Part shown: positions 43,335 to 51,906 of the stretch, piece after piece
Layout: each line of letters begins with the position of its first letter
Numbering within the stretch: the first letter of the stretch is position 1
NCBI RefSeq assembly: GCF_014876185.1
Contig: NZ_JADALJ010000001.1
Location: 2,461,501-2,525,500 of the forward strand
Source of the DNA: Rufibacter sp. LB8
GTDB lineage: Bacteria > Bacteroidota > Bacteroidia > Cytophagales > Hymenobacteraceae
Length of the DNA stretch: 64,000 nt
Reading direction: 5' to 3'
Made by a program: the position numbers and the translations under genes
Notes under the pieces: model-generated
What the model saw: only the letters and a program-made list of their open reading frames with translations
What the model was told of the DNA's origin: nothing
Database searches by the model: none

Positions 43335-43374
43335 CTGTTTTGGGGCTCATTTCCGGAAACGGGCCCGAAAACGA
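43335..43374. repeat. Palindromic repeat, copy 22
   Basis: CTGTTTTGGGGCTCATTT / GAAACGGGCCCGAAAACG, loop CCGG. Only seven bases from the start codon of the minus-strand Fpg gene, so it would lie in its 5' untranslated region. Confidence 0.85.
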
Positions 43375-43694
43375 CTTCCTTTCAAACAGACGAACCCGGC
43401 CATTTGTTACGTTCTCTCCAAGCCAGCCGGCTGTACCTTTGATTTTAACGCTGGCTTTGGGTGTTTTCACCTTCATTTGAGAAATAGAGCCCGAAAACGG
43501 AAATAGAACAACCAGATTCGCTAGATTTGGGTAACACTAGCCTGACCAATGGCGCTGCCCCAGAAAGGTAAAATCCTTGGTGTTACTTTTCATTTTTGAC
43601 CGAAGAAAAAACTGGCAGAAACCCCCTCCAGAAACCCGAAGGCCGCCGCCCATTTACTTTTAGCTAAGATTTTACAGACAACCGACAACAACAT
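43375..43694. other. Divergent spacer between the Fpg and BstA-type genes
   Basis: Holds palindrome copy 23 and a -7-like TACTTTTA near 43656 facing bstA. No gene seen. Confidence 0.65.
43461..43503. repeat. Palindromic repeat, copy 23
   Basis: GTGTTTTCACCTTCATTT / GAAATAGAGCCCGAAAACGG, degenerate left arm. Partner of copy 22. Confidence 0.75.
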
Positions 43695-44240
43695 ATGGAA
43701 ACCCCTACCCTATCAATTGAGCAACTGCGTTTCCCGCTGGGGCGCTACAAATTACCGGCCGTGTTTCAGTCTGTGCTTATCAAAGAATCCTTGACGGCCC
43801 TGACCCAACTGCCTGGCCTGCTGCGCGACGCCACCGCCGGCCTCACCCAGGAACAGCTGGACACGCCCTACCGCCCCGGCGGCTGGACCGTGCAACAAGT
43901 GGTACACCATCTAGCCGACAGTCACATGAACGCCTACATCAGGTTCAAGCTGGCGCTCACTGAGGAACGGCCCACCATTAAACCGTATGACGAAGCGGCC
44001 TGGGCGCACCTGGCAGACTCCAAGGAGGCCCTTCCGGAAGTATCTCTGCAGTTGCTGGATTCCTTGCACCAGCGCTGGGTGCTGCTCTTGCAGTCTCTGG
44101 GGTTCAATGAGTGGCACCGCACGTTTGTGCACCCAGAGGGCGGCGAGATGTTTCTGTTCCAGACCGCCGGGCAGTACGCGTGGCACGGCCAGCACCACCT
44201 GGCGCACATCACCAGCCTGCGGGAACGCATGGGCTGGTAA
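43695..44240 (+). CDS. DinB-fold BstA/YfiT-type thiol transferase
   Basis: 181 residues, four-helix DinB/YfiT fold. Metal-binding histidines are visible in VVHHLADSH (about residues 75-83) and in YAWHGQHHLAHI near the C-terminus, the three-His pattern of YfiT. Close homologues in Bacteroidota and Firmicutes are bacillithiol S-transferases that conjugate bacillithiol to electrophiles or antibiotics. RPGGWTVQQVVHHLADSHMN is the family signature. Cytoplasmic. Palindrome 24 begins eight bases after the stop. Confidence 0.9.
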   Translation: METPTLSIEQLRFPLGRYKLPAVFQSVLIKESLTALTQLPGLLRDATAGLTQEQLDTPYRPGGWTVQQVVHHLADSHMNAYIRFKLALTEERPTIKPYDEAAWAHLADSKEALPEVSLQLLDSLHQRWVLLLQSLGFNEWHRTFVHPEGGEMFLFQTAGQYAWHGQHHLAHITSLRERMGW

Positions 44241-44248
44241 AGGCTGGC

Positions 44249-44290
44249 GCTGTTTTCGGGCTCATTTTCGGAAATGAGCCCGAAAACAGC
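44249..44290. repeat. Palindromic repeat, copy 24
   Basis: Perfect: GCTGTTTTCGGGCTCATTT / AAATGAGCCCGAAAACAGC. T/A pair in CTGTTTT/AAAACAG compensates the usual CCG/CGG pair. Confidence 0.94.
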
Positions 44291-44349
44291 GTGGGTATCA
44301 CCGCCTTCGCTTTTAATTTAGTATTTTGTCAGAAGTTATCTTTCTGGCT

Positions 44350-47300
44350 ATGCGCGCACTTTTTACTGTGTCTTTCTTTTCCCTGGTCTGGTCGTTCTGG
44401 CTATTGTTGTCTGGCCATGGCCCTGCCCCGGAAAAGAGGGAACGCACTGAATTCACAGATGCCGCCGCGTATGAGAAAACCCTGGAATTTGTGGAAAACA
44501 AAGGCCAGTGGCCCGCCAAGGTTAAATTTGCCGCAGAGGTGCCCGGCGGAAAGCTGTTCCTGCAGCCCAACGGGTTTGTCTACACCTTGCAGGAACCCGT
44601 AGCCTCACCGCATGCCCACTCCTACCAGAGCCTGAGAACGGCCAGCCCCACGCAAAACCTTCCGCCCCTTACCCCCAAGACAAGAAAAAACCACGCCTAC
44701 GCCGTCACGTTCCTGGGCGCCAGTACCAAAACCCCTACCCTTGGCCAGGAAACCACCCCCGGCACCCGAAACTATTACCTGGGCAATGACCCCAAGCAGT
44801 GGGGAAGCGGGGCCAGAGGCTTCCGACAGGTGACTTACCAGGGCCTGTACCGCGGCGTGGACATGGCGCTTTATGAACAGAACGGGCACCTGAAATATGA
44901 TTTACTGGTGACACCGGGGGCTTCTACCCAACAGATAAAAGTCAACTACCAAGGTGCTTCATCGGTGCAGCTGCAAGCAGGAAATCTGGTGATCACAACC
45001 TCAGTGGGTACCATCTTGGAACAGAAACCCGTGGCCTACCAACTGAAAAACGGGCAGCGCGTGTTGGTCCCCTGCGCCTATGAATTGGCGGGCACGGTGC
45101 TGCAGTTCTCGTTCCCGGCGGGGTATGACAACACGTTGCCGCTGGTGATTGACCCGGTCATTGAGTTTTCCTCGTTCACGGGTTCTACCGCAGACAACTG
45201 GGGCTATACCGCCACCCATGACAGCCAGGGCAACATGTACTCGGGTGGCATTGTGGCGGGCGTGGGCTACCCGGTTTCTTTGGGGGCTTTCATGAGTACG
45301 TATTCCGGGGCCTGGGACATGGCCATCATCAAATACAACACCAAAGTAACGGGTGCGGCCGCGAGGCTGTACGCCACTTACCTGGGCGGCCTGGAAACCG
45401 ACATTCCCAACAGCCTGGTGGTGAATTCAGCCGATGAACTTTTGGTTTTGGGCACCACCAGCTCGCAAAATTTCCCCACGTCTGCCACGGCGTTCAGCAA
45501 GGTGTTCAAGGGAGGGCCCATCTCGTATCCGTTCGGTTCTTCGGGTGGGCCGTTTTACAGCAAAGGCTCAGATTTAACCATTACCCGGCTGAGCGCCAAC
45601 GGCCAACAGTTGCTGGCCTCCACGTTTCTGGGCGGCACCGGCAATGAGGGCGTCATGGATTCCCTTTCATCTGAAGACACGCCGCTGACCAAAAACTACG
45701 GAGACCAGTTCAGGGGAGATATTATCACAGACCCGGCCGGCAACGTGTACATTGCGTCTAACACCGTGTCACAGGATTTTCCCACGCGCAATGCGTTTAG
45801 GTTAACACCAAATGGCGGCCGAAGAGATGCGGTCATCAGCAAAATGTCCCCAGACTTGAGCCAGGTGGTGTGGAGCACCTATTTTGGCGGAACCGGTCTT
45901 GACGCAGCTTATTCTATTCAGTTAGATGCCAGTTTGAACGTGTATGTGGCCGGCGGCACCACCAGCCCCACCCTACCGGCCACCGACGCCGCTTTGCAGA
46001 AAACACAGACCGGCGGCACAGACGGCTTTGTGGCGAAAATTGCCGCCAACGGGCAGACGGTATTGGCGGCTACGTTTCTGGGCACCCGCGCCTATGACCA
46101 AGCCTATTTTCTGCAGTTAGACCAGGCCGCCAACGTGTACGTGCTGGGCCAGACCCTGGGCGAATATCCTGTAACGGATAGTGTGTACAGCAATGCCAAT
46201 GGGCGCCAGTTCATCCATAAGCTGAACAACAGCCTCTCTGCCACAGAATTCTCCACGGTGTTTGGGGCGGGGCGGGCCACCATTGACATTTCGCCCACGG
46301 CTTTTCTGGTAGATGACTGCCAACGCATTTATGTGTCTGGCTGGGGCGGTGGCACCAACTCAGGCATCATAGACGGGTACGGCAAATCATACGGCAACGG
46401 CACCACCACCGGCCTGCCCGTAACCCCAGACGCCCTGAAACCCACCACCGATGGCCGCGATTTCTACCTCCTGCAGCTGGGCACCAATGCGTCCAGGTTA
46501 CTGTATGGCACTTTTTACGGCGGCAACCAATTCCAGAGCAGCGGCGAACACGTAGACGGCGGCACCAGCCGGTTTGACAAGCGGGGCATTGTGTACCAGG
46601 CGGTCTGCGGGGGTTGCGGCGGGTTTTCCAATTTCCCTATTCCGCCGGGCGCGCATTATTTCACCCAGAACAACGGTAGTGAACGCTGCAACAACGCGGC
46701 TTTCAAGTTTGACTTTGTGGAGGAGCTCACGGCCAACGCCGGGCCAGATCTGGAAGTCTGCGAAGATGACGGCGTGGTCCCCCTCACCGGCTTTCCGGCG
46801 GGTGGCGTCTGGACGGGCACGGGCGTGAGTTTGAACAACAATGCGTATCAGTTCACACCTTCGTCTGTTTTAATTGGCAGTCATGTGCTTACATACACCG
46901 TCACCGGCACGGGGGCTTGCTCGCGCTCCAGTTCCAGAACCGTGTACGTGGGGAAACAGGTGCCGCACAGTCTCACACTGCCAGACGGACCTTTCTGCGG
47001 CAATGCCACGCCTATTCCGTTGACCGGCAGCCCGGCAGGCGGCACATTTTCGGGGCCTGGGGTGAGTGGTACTACCTTTATACCGGCGGTGGCGGGCATA
47101 GGCACGCACGTGCTCACCTACCGCAGCACCGGGCTCAATGGTTTCTGCGGCGTGGTTACCAAAACCGTCGTGGTGGACCAACCCGTGCTGGACATTGGCC
47201 CAGATACCGTAATCTGCCCGGGCAGCACCGCTCCTTTTCAGCTGAGAGCCAATATTGCCGGTGGTGTTTGGTCTGGGAGCCATGTGTCGGCCACGGGTTT

Positions 47301-47904
47301 GTTTACGCCTGCACCGGGTCTGGCGGGCAGTGTGCAGGTCACGTACGCCATCACGTCGCCGTGCGTGGCCACGGTGCGCAAAACCATCCAGATCACCCCA
47401 CTGCCCGCCGGCCAGGCCAGCCTCATCTCCAGTTGCCCGTCTAACCCTGAAATAACGGGTTACGCGCCGTTCACGGCCCGGTTCGCCAACACCATTACCA
47501 ATGCGCGGAGCTTTCTCTGGAATTTTGGCGATGGCAACCAGTCCACGGCTCAGGCTCCCAGCCATGTGTACAACAACCGAGGCAAATACCAGGTGACCCT
47601 CACCCTCATCTTCGGGGATAACTGCCAGGAAGTAAGGCAGATTGCCGAAGTGGTGGTAGAGCCCAATTTCCTGCCCAACATCATCACGCCCAACGGCGAC
47701 GGCCTCAATGATGTCTTCATCCAGCGCTTCAGCTGCCTGCCCACCGAACTGATTGTCTACAACCGCTGGGGCAAGGAAGTCCACCGCGAGGCCATTTACC
47801 AGCAGAACTGGAACGGCGGCAATCTGGTGGAAGGCACCTACTTCTTCCTGCTCAAAGACGAGTCTGGCGCTTCGGCCAAAGGCTGGCTGGAGATTGTGCG
47901 GTAA
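44350..47904 (+). CDS. T9SS type B secreted protein with DUF7948, SBBP-type propeller and PKD domain
   Basis: 1184 residues from ATG 44350; the frame opens with TTG 44326. Hydrophobic start, then a DUF7948 domain (FVENKGQWPAKVKFAAEVPGGKLFLQPNGFVYTL) to about residue 270, beta-propeller-like SBBP repeats (NVYVAGGTTS, TFLGGTG, TYFGGTGLDAAYSIQLDASL) to about 760, Ig/HYR-like domains rich in Gly, a PKD domain (SFLWNFGDGNQSTAQAPSHVYNNRGKY, about 1055) and the type B C-terminal domain (LPNIITPNGDGLNDVFIQRF, YNRWGKEVH). Such proteins are exported by T9SS and displayed on the surface or released; relatives support gliding or adhesion, but this one has no assigned role. Confidence 0.9.
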   Translation: MRALFTVSFFSLVWSFWLLLSGHGPAPEKRERTEFTDAAAYEKTLEFVENKGQWPAKVKFAAEVPGGKLFLQPNGFVYTLQEPVASPHAHSYQSLRTASPTQNLPPLTPKTRKNHAYAVTFLGASTKTPTLGQETTPGTRNYYLGNDPKQWGSGARGFRQVTYQGLYRGVDMALYEQNGHLKYDLLVTPGASTQQIKVNYQGASSVQLQAGNLVITTSVGTILEQKPVAYQLKNGQRVLVPCAYELAGTVLQFSFPAGYDNTLPLVIDPVIEFSSFTGSTADNWGYTATHDSQGNMYSGGIVAGVGYPVSLGAFMSTYSGAWDMAIIKYNTKVTGAAARLYATYLGGLETDIPNSLVVNSADELLVLGTTSSQNFPTSATAFSKVFKGGPISYPFGSSGGPFYSKGSDLTITRLSANGQQLLASTFLGGTGNEGVMDSLSSEDTPLTKNYGDQFRGDIITDPAGNVYIASNTVSQDFPTRNAFRLTPNGGRRDAVISKMSPDLSQVVWSTYFGGTGLDAAYSIQLDASLNVYVAGGTTSPTLPATDAALQKTQTGGTDGFVAKIAANGQTVLAATFLGTRAYDQAYFLQLDQAANVYVLGQTLGEYPVTDSVYSNANGRQFIHKLNNSLSATEFSTVFGAGRATIDISPTAFLVDDCQRIYVSGWGGGTNSGIIDGYGKSYGNGTTTGLPVTPDALKPTTDGRDFYLLQLGTNASRLLYGTFYGGNQFQSSGEHVDGGTSRFDKRGIVYQAVCGGCGGFSNFPIPPGAHYFTQNNGSERCNNAAFKFDFVEELTANAGPDLEVCEDDGVVPLTGFPAGGVWTGTGVSLNNNAYQFTPSSVLIGSHVLTYTVTGTGACSRSSSRTVYVGKQVPHSLTLPDGPFCGNATPIPLTGSPAGGTFSGPGVSGTTFIPAVAGIGTHVLTYRSTGLNGFCGVVTKTVVVDQPVLDIGPDTVICPGSTAPFQLRANIAGGVWSGSHVSATGLFTPAPGLAGSVQVTYAITSPCVATVRKTIQITPLPAGQASLISSCPSNPEITGYAPFTARFANTITNARSFLWNFGDGNQSTAQAPSHVYNNRGKYQVTLTLIFGDNCQEVRQIAEVVVEPNFLPNIITPNGDGLNDVFIQRFSCLPTELIVYNRWGKEVHREAIYQQNWNGGNLVEGTYFFLLKDESGASAKGWLEIVR

Positions 47905-48102
47905 ACCCGGCCCGGCGTTGTGAAATTTACGGCTTCTGCGCATCTACCTTAAAAAACCTTTTCTGGCAAACGGGCGCCGGGGCTTTTACCTTTGCGCCTT
48001 TAAAAGCCCTAAGATTGAGGCCCGGCCCGAACTCTTATGCCCCGCCAATGGTTTTTTGGGTAATAGTTTTCCTACCTTTAACCATCGTTTTTCAATTTTT
48101 AT

Positions 48103-48672
48103 ATGGCTCAAAGATCACAACGCTACCTGGGAGTTCCTTCGGTGCCCATGACGTTCTCCGGCAGGTTTTTGCCTGCCACCATGCTGATTTTACTAGGCCT
48201 GGGCATTTTTCTGTACCAGAACGCCACCAAAACCACCCAGTCTGCCAAGGAACTCATTTCTAAGGAAGGCACGCTCATCAACTATTCCTTCAAGAAAGAC
48301 GCAGAGGGCAAGCTCACCTACGGCATCTGGCTCCGCGAATTCTCTGAGCGCCTGGTATTGCCCAACTACACCATGGCCACCTTTGACACCGCCGCGTTCA
48401 AAACCACTGTGCCGCCGGGCAGCCGCGTGGCCGTGGAGTACAATGACAAAGAGAACACCATGGCCACCAAGGGCGAGCGCAAACTCTATGCCTTGTCAGT
48501 GCCCGCGCTGCAGAAAACCTATTTCAGGGGCGAGGAAACCATTGAGAAGGACGAGAAAAAATGGCTGGACTGGCTCAAGTATGGGTTAATTGTGGTGGGT
48601 GCGCTGCTCTTTATCTATAAACTTGTAGAGTACAGACGCCAGGAAAAAGCTTACGCGCAGGAAGAAATGTAA
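48103..48672 (+). CDS. Unrecognised protein with two membrane helices
   Basis: 189 residues. A first hydrophobic segment at about 23-42 (LPATMLILLGLGIFLYQ) and a second at about 157-175 (YGLIVVGALLFIYKLVEY) enclose a soluble domain of about 110 residues (GTLINYSFKKDAEGKLTYGIWLREF ... VAVEYNDKENTMATKGERKLYAL), which looks like an all-beta fold such as an OB or DUF3592-like barrel. Both termini are probably cytoplasmic. No family is recognised with confidence. Its stop codon overlaps palindrome 25. Short distance to the next gene on the same strand. Confidence 0.75.
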   Translation: MAQRSQRYLGVPSVPMTFSGRFLPATMLILLGLGIFLYQNATKTTQSAKELISKEGTLINYSFKKDAEGKLTYGIWLREFSERLVLPNYTMATFDTAAFKTTVPPGSRVAVEYNDKENTMATKGERKLYALSVPALQKTYFRGEETIEKDEKKWLDWLKYGLIVVGALLFIYKLVEYRRQEKAYAQEEM

Positions 48673-48718
48673 GTCTGTTTTGGGGCTCATTTCCAGAAAT
48701 GAGCCCCAAAACAGACTT
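48671..48718. repeat. Palindromic repeat, copy 25
   Basis: 48 bp perfect arms AAGTCTGTTTTGGGGCTCA-type and complement ending AAAACAGACTT, loop CCAG; overlaps the TAA of the upstream gene. Two compensated positions (GGGG/CCCC and CTG/CAG). Confidence 0.95.
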
Positions 48719-48727
48719 TGCCGTATG

Positions 48728-48735
48728 TACGTTTG
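48728..48735 (+). promoter_or_regulatory. -7 element before the ferredoxin gene
   Basis: TACGTTTG is a full match to TAnnTTTG; predicted RNA start about 48742, ten bases before the ATG. It lies between palindrome 25 and the gene. Confidence 0.4.
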
Positions 48736-48751
48736 AACGAAGCACCACCCC

Positions 48752-49051
48752 ATGAGCAGATTCCCAGACAACCCCAAACAGGTGATTTACGCCTGCAGCA
48801 GCGGCAAATGCCAGAAACGCGGCGGCAAAGAAATACGCAAGGCCCTGCGCGACCACCTCAAGATGGCCGGCCTGAAAGACGACGTGGAAATCATTAAAAC
48901 TGACTGCACTGACCGCTGCAAACACGGCCCCATCTTCTGTATTCAACCGCAGAACATCTGGCTGCATGACCTGAGTGAACAACAGACCTTGCAGGCGTTA
49001 AAAGAGCACATTCAAACCGGGCAGAACCAAAAAAATCCCTCAGACTCGTAA
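48752..49051 (+). CDS. Thioredoxin-like [2Fe-2S] ferredoxin domain protein
   Basis: 99 residues, single domain like the NuoE C-terminal or Azotobacter FeSII-like fold. Cluster cysteines: CSSGKC (residues 15-20, C-x4-C) and CTDRC (about 51-55, C-x3-C), followed by GPIFCIQP. It carries electrons in the cytoplasm; partner enzyme unknown. The last seven codons overlap the left arm of the downstream terminator. It faces the convergent ferritin gene, an iron-related neighbour. Confidence 0.88.
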   Translation: MSRFPDNPKQVIYACSSGKCQKRGGKEIRKALRDHLKMAGLKDDVEIIKTDCTDRCKHGPIFCIQPQNIWLHDLSEQQTLQALKEHIQTGQNQKNPSDS

Positions 49052-49069
49052 AGAATCTGAGGGATTTTG
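49032..49069. terminator. Terminator overlapping the end of the ferredoxin gene
   Basis: AAAATCCCTCAGA (49032-49044) pairs with TCTGAGGGATTTT (49056-49068), then TTTTGC TTTT-like tail; the left arm is coding sequence (KNPSDS) and the stop codon lies in the loop. The A-rich left flank lets it also serve the convergent ferritin gene. Confidence 0.9.
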
Positions 49070-49108
49070 CTTTTCTGGCCTTCGGCCGAAGGCTAGATTT
49101 TCTGGTGC

Positions 49109-49645
49109 TTATTCATCGCCGCCGTTGTCATAAGAAATCTTGCGTACGGCCTTATCAATCTCGTAACGGCCGGTGCCTTCCTCACCAATCACGTCAAAGA
49201 GTTCCAGGGCGCGGCGGGCCACATATTCCTCTTCTACCTGCTCTTTCAGGAACCACTGCAGAAACTGGAACGTCATAAAGTCATTGGTCTTGGTGCAGTG
49301 GCCGGCAATGCGGTTGAACTGCTGGGTCACAAAAATCTCCTGCTGCAGCGCTTTCTCAAACACATCTCTGAATGAGTCAAACTCCTGGGGCACGTTGGTC
49401 ACCTCCGGCGAGATGGCGCGACCGCCCAGATCGCTCACAAAGTTGAAGAGCTTGAGCATGTGCTCGCGTTCCTCGTGGCTCTGTTTCATGAAATAATCTG
49501 CGCTGTAGTCAAAACCCTGGCTGTTGCACCAGCTGGACATGGCCAAATACACCGCCGAGGAATGGGCTTCTACTTTTATCTGTTCGTTCAAAAGCGTCTC
49601 AGTTTCCTCAGAAAGAGAGGTACGCAGTCTCAGTAAGTCTTTCAT
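49109..49645 (-). CDS. ftnA: Ferritin
   Basis: 178 residues, bacterial non-heme ferritin. Iron-site residues lie in LNEQIKVEAHSSAVYLAMSSW (Glu and helix A), SADYFMKQSHEEREHMLKLF (ferroxidase Glu-x-x-His on helix B) and LQWFLKEQVEEEYVARRALEL (helix D). It oxidises and stores iron as a 24-mer in the cytoplasm. A -7 element reading TATATTTG on the minus strand (CAAATATA, 49688-49695) gives an RNA start about 36 bases upstream of the ATG. Confidence 0.95.
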   Translation of the reverse strand: MKDLLRLRTSLSEETETLLNEQIKVEAHSSAVYLAMSSWCNSQGFDYSADYFMKQSHEEREHMLKLFNFVSDLGGRAISPEVTNVPQEFDSFRDVFEKALQQEIFVTQQFNRIAGHCTKTNDFMTFQFLQWFLKEQVEEEYVARRALELFDVIGEEGTGRYEIDKAVRKISYDNGGDE

Positions 49646-49687
49646 GTTCTGGTAAATTTAACAGCGAAGGTTGGGCAACGCTGAAAT

Positions 49688-49695
49688 CAAATATA
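49688..49695 (-). promoter_or_regulatory. -7 element of the ferritin promoter
   Basis: CAAATATA on the plus strand is TATATTTG on the minus strand, a full match. No convincing -33 element at 19-21 bases. Confidence 0.4.
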
Positions 49696-49782
49696 CCAGT
49701 AAACCACGTGCATGGTTCTGGAAAGCCCCAAAATTTGGGTAATACAGATTCAGTCTAAATATAAGGATTTTAAGAGGAGCGC

Positions 49783-50136
49783 TTACGCGAAGGCCGGTAC
49801 CGCCAAACACTCGCGCAATAGGCTGTTGAGGCTGATCATGGCTTTGGCGCCCTGCAGCAGCTCTTTGAACCGCACAATATCTGTGAGCGTGAGCACAAAG
49901 CAACGCTCAGAACGCGGCGGCATCAACACATGCACGTCTAAGGCCCGCGCCGGGTTGGTGGCCATCACTGAGAGGTCAATGGCGTCTACCTGCTGCTTGA
50001 GCTCCAGAAAATCCCGCACCTTGAACGGCGACACCCCACCCGCGAACTCCACAAAGTAACAGTTGTAGCGGTTACATTGGTAGATAGCCCCGAAGGCGGT
50101 CTTGAAAAGTTCATGCAACTGGGGAGGCGTAGGCAT
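49783..50136 (-). CDS. DUF6686-like small protein
   Basis: 117 residues from ATG at 50134-50136. The frame extends ten codons to a GTG at 50166, but the promoter below predicts an RNA start near 50162, so the ATG is preferred. Cysteines in YQCNRYNCYFVEF, then FKVRDFLELKQQVDAIDL, PPRSERCFVLTLTDIVRFKELLQGAK. This resembles a family restricted to Bacteroidota (DUF6686) of unknown function; assignment from memory is tentative. Soluble, no signal peptide. Located between ferritin and a surface-protein operon. Confidence 0.7.
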   Translation of the reverse strand: MPTPPQLHELFKTAFGAIYQCNRYNCYFVEFAGGVSPFKVRDFLELKQQVDAIDLSVMATNPARALDVHVLMPPRSERCFVLTLTDIVRFKELLQGAKAMISLNSLLRECLAVPAFA

Positions 50137-50168
50137 ACGGTAAGCTGGTGTCTGATGAGAGAACACTA

Positions 50169-50200
50169 CAAAAGTAAGCCTTGTTTAGAATTAGTCCAAA
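50169..50200 (-). promoter_or_regulatory. Predicted promoter of the DUF6686-like gene
   Basis: On the minus strand TTTG (50200-50197), 20-base spacer, TACTTTTG (50176-50169). Complete match to the Bacteroidota consensus, the best in the window. Confidence 0.65.
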
Positions 50201-50239
50201 TACTTTAAGCTGATATTTGTCATCTCCGCAGAATAAGAA

Positions 50240-50283
50240 TTTCCGTTTTCGGTCTCATTTCCGGAAATGAGACCGAAAACGGG
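50240..50283. repeat. Palindromic repeat, copy 26
   Basis: TTTCCGTTTTCGGTCTCATTT / AAATGAGACCGAAAACGG, loop CCGG; the G-to-T change on the left arm is matched by C-to-A on the right, a clean compensatory pair. Confidence 0.94.
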
Positions 50284-50376
50284 AGGCGCAGACTTGTATC
50301 TCAGACGAGATTACTCGCTTTGTATCTAACATGAAAGGCCATAAACCCTGACACAGCCTTGGAGGGGGAAACCTAA

Positions 50377-50415
50377 AAGCAAGTCCGGCACCATAAACGG
50401 CACCGGGCTTCTTTT
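50377..50415 (-). terminator. Intrinsic terminator of the surface-protein operon
   Basis: On the minus strand AAGCCCGGTGCC, loop GTTTAT, GGTGCCGGACTT, then CTTTT; lies immediately after the stop at 50414. Confidence 0.75.
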
Positions 50416-51877
50416 ATTCTTTCATAACCTTTACTACTTCCGTTTCTCCCGCTATTATGACCTCTAATAAATAAAGGCCTACGGCCAGATCTGGCAGCCA
50501 GTCCAGGACCGCCCTGCCCTCCCTAACCTCCACCTGCTGGAGGTAGTAGGTTTTTCCCCGCAGGTCATAAAGACGGATTTGCGCTATCCCAGACAATTGG
50601 TCAATACTCACCGTCAGTTCCCCCGAGAAGGGGTTGGGGAACGCTGACATTCTCAAACCAGACGGCTGTCCCTTCTTTTCCAAGGCCACTATTTTGCTGT
50701 GCTCAAACTTACCGTCTGTATCAATTTGGCGCAGTCTGTAATACACGGCACCAGACCCGGGCAAAGCTGATTTATCCAAAAATACATACTTCTGAACCAG
50801 CGTGCTGTTCCCAGCCGCGGCCACCTGCCCAATATCAGTAAAATCCTTACCGGTATAGGACCGTTCTACAGTGAAGGAAGCCGTGTTCACTTCTGAGGCG
50901 GTTGACCAGGAAAGCTCGTTGCCCTGTTTAGAGGCCTTGGCGTCAAAAGAAAGCCACGTGACCGGCAATGGGTTGGCGACATCGCTGACGGTCCACATGG
51001 AGAAGCTGCCCGTCTGCACCGTCACGCTCTGCATATTACCGTCTGCAGATAAGATAATAGGAGTCATATCGCCCACCGGTAGCCACGTCACCCCTTTGTC
51101 TTCGCTTTTCCAGACCTGGGCCAGGTTCCCCGGAAAAGTAAGTCCGTTGTTTTCATCTGTAAGCCAGGTTAAGGTAAGGTCAATGGTTTTGCCCGCCGGA
51201 GTAAACTGTGGCTCAATTTCCCAGTGCCGTTTAATGCCTTTCATCCCAGGGTTGTTGGGGTTGGCTTTTGCGCCAAGGGCTCCGGTTACCCGTGAGATGA
51301 TTACCTCACCCCAATTACCGCCGTCTGGGTTTTCAAACGTAACGCCTATGTTGCCAAAGTCCTGGCTGACTGTAGCAGGGTTTACGGGCATAGCTTTGGT
51401 TAACGCACCTTCATAAATCCTGTTTTTGTTTTCTGTGATGCTCCCCTCCAGTTTCAGGCTTTTACCGGCGGTGGCCGTTAGGTCCCCGTTCGTAAAGGTC
51501 AGGTTGCCGGTAACGGTCAGGTTCTCCAGTTGCGTGACACCGGAGGGGTTGTTGATGAGTAAGCTGTTTACCGTGGTGCCTGAAATCTGCTGCGCGCTGG
51601 TACCGTTCAATTCTAAAGTACCGGTGCCGGAGTAGAGGGCTGGGCTGGTGAGCTGCCAATTTTCAGAGACTTGGATGGTCCCGTTGTTTTCTACGGAAGG
51701 CACGGCGTTCCCGCTGACGATGTTCATGAAGCTCCCTTTCACGGTCAGCACGGCGCCGCCAGACACAAAGATGGAAGCGCCATTATTCGTGATGACCTGC
51801 GCCTGACTGGCAAAGGCAAGCCAACCAAGGCAAACGGGGAGAAGCAACGCTGCTTTCATTCCTTTTAAAAATCTCAT
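50414..51877 (-). CDS. T9SS type A secreted protein with beta-rich N-terminal region
   Basis: 487 residues. Signal peptide to about residue 26 (ALLLPVCLGWLAFASQAQ). The N-terminal half has repeated short strands with N-G-T motifs (GGAVLTVKGSF, NNGTIQVSENW, GTGTLELNGTSAQQISG) suggesting a small beta-helix; the middle is like the surface-protein linker found in Bacteroidota (LPVTWLSFDAKASKQGNELSWSTASEVNTASFTVERS); the C-terminal domain is a type A sorting domain (SAFPNPFSGELTVSI, GLYLLEVIIAGETEVVKVMK). Last gene of a tightly spaced three-gene operon; likely surface-exposed, ligand unknown. Confidence 0.87.
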   Translation of the reverse strand: MRFLKGMKAALLLPVCLGWLAFASQAQVITNNGASIFVSGGAVLTVKGSFMNIVSGNAVPSVENNGTIQVSENWQLTSPALYSGTGTLELNGTSAQQISGTTVNSLLINNPSGVTQLENLTVTGNLTFTNGDLTATAGKSLKLEGSITENKNRIYEGALTKAMPVNPATVSQDFGNIGVTFENPDGGNWGEVIISRVTGALGAKANPNNPGMKGIKRHWEIEPQFTPAGKTIDLTLTWLTDENNGLTFPGNLAQVWKSEDKGVTWLPVGDMTPIILSADGNMQSVTVQTGSFSMWTVSDVANPLPVTWLSFDAKASKQGNELSWSTASEVNTASFTVERSYTGKDFTDIGQVAAAGNSTLVQKYVFLDKSALPGSGAVYYRLRQIDTDGKFEHSKIVALEKKGQPSGLRMSAFPNPFSGELTVSIDQLSGIAQIRLYDLRGKTYYLQQVEVREGRAVLDWLPDLAVGLYLLEVIIAGETEVVKVMKE

Positions 51878-51906
51878 ATGCTATTCGCCTGATTGATTTA
51901 TGAAAA

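Noticed and set aside
46870-47943. 357-codon minus-strand open frame
   Set aside because: Antisense to the T9SS type B gene; Arg/Gly/His-rich composition typical of a shadow.
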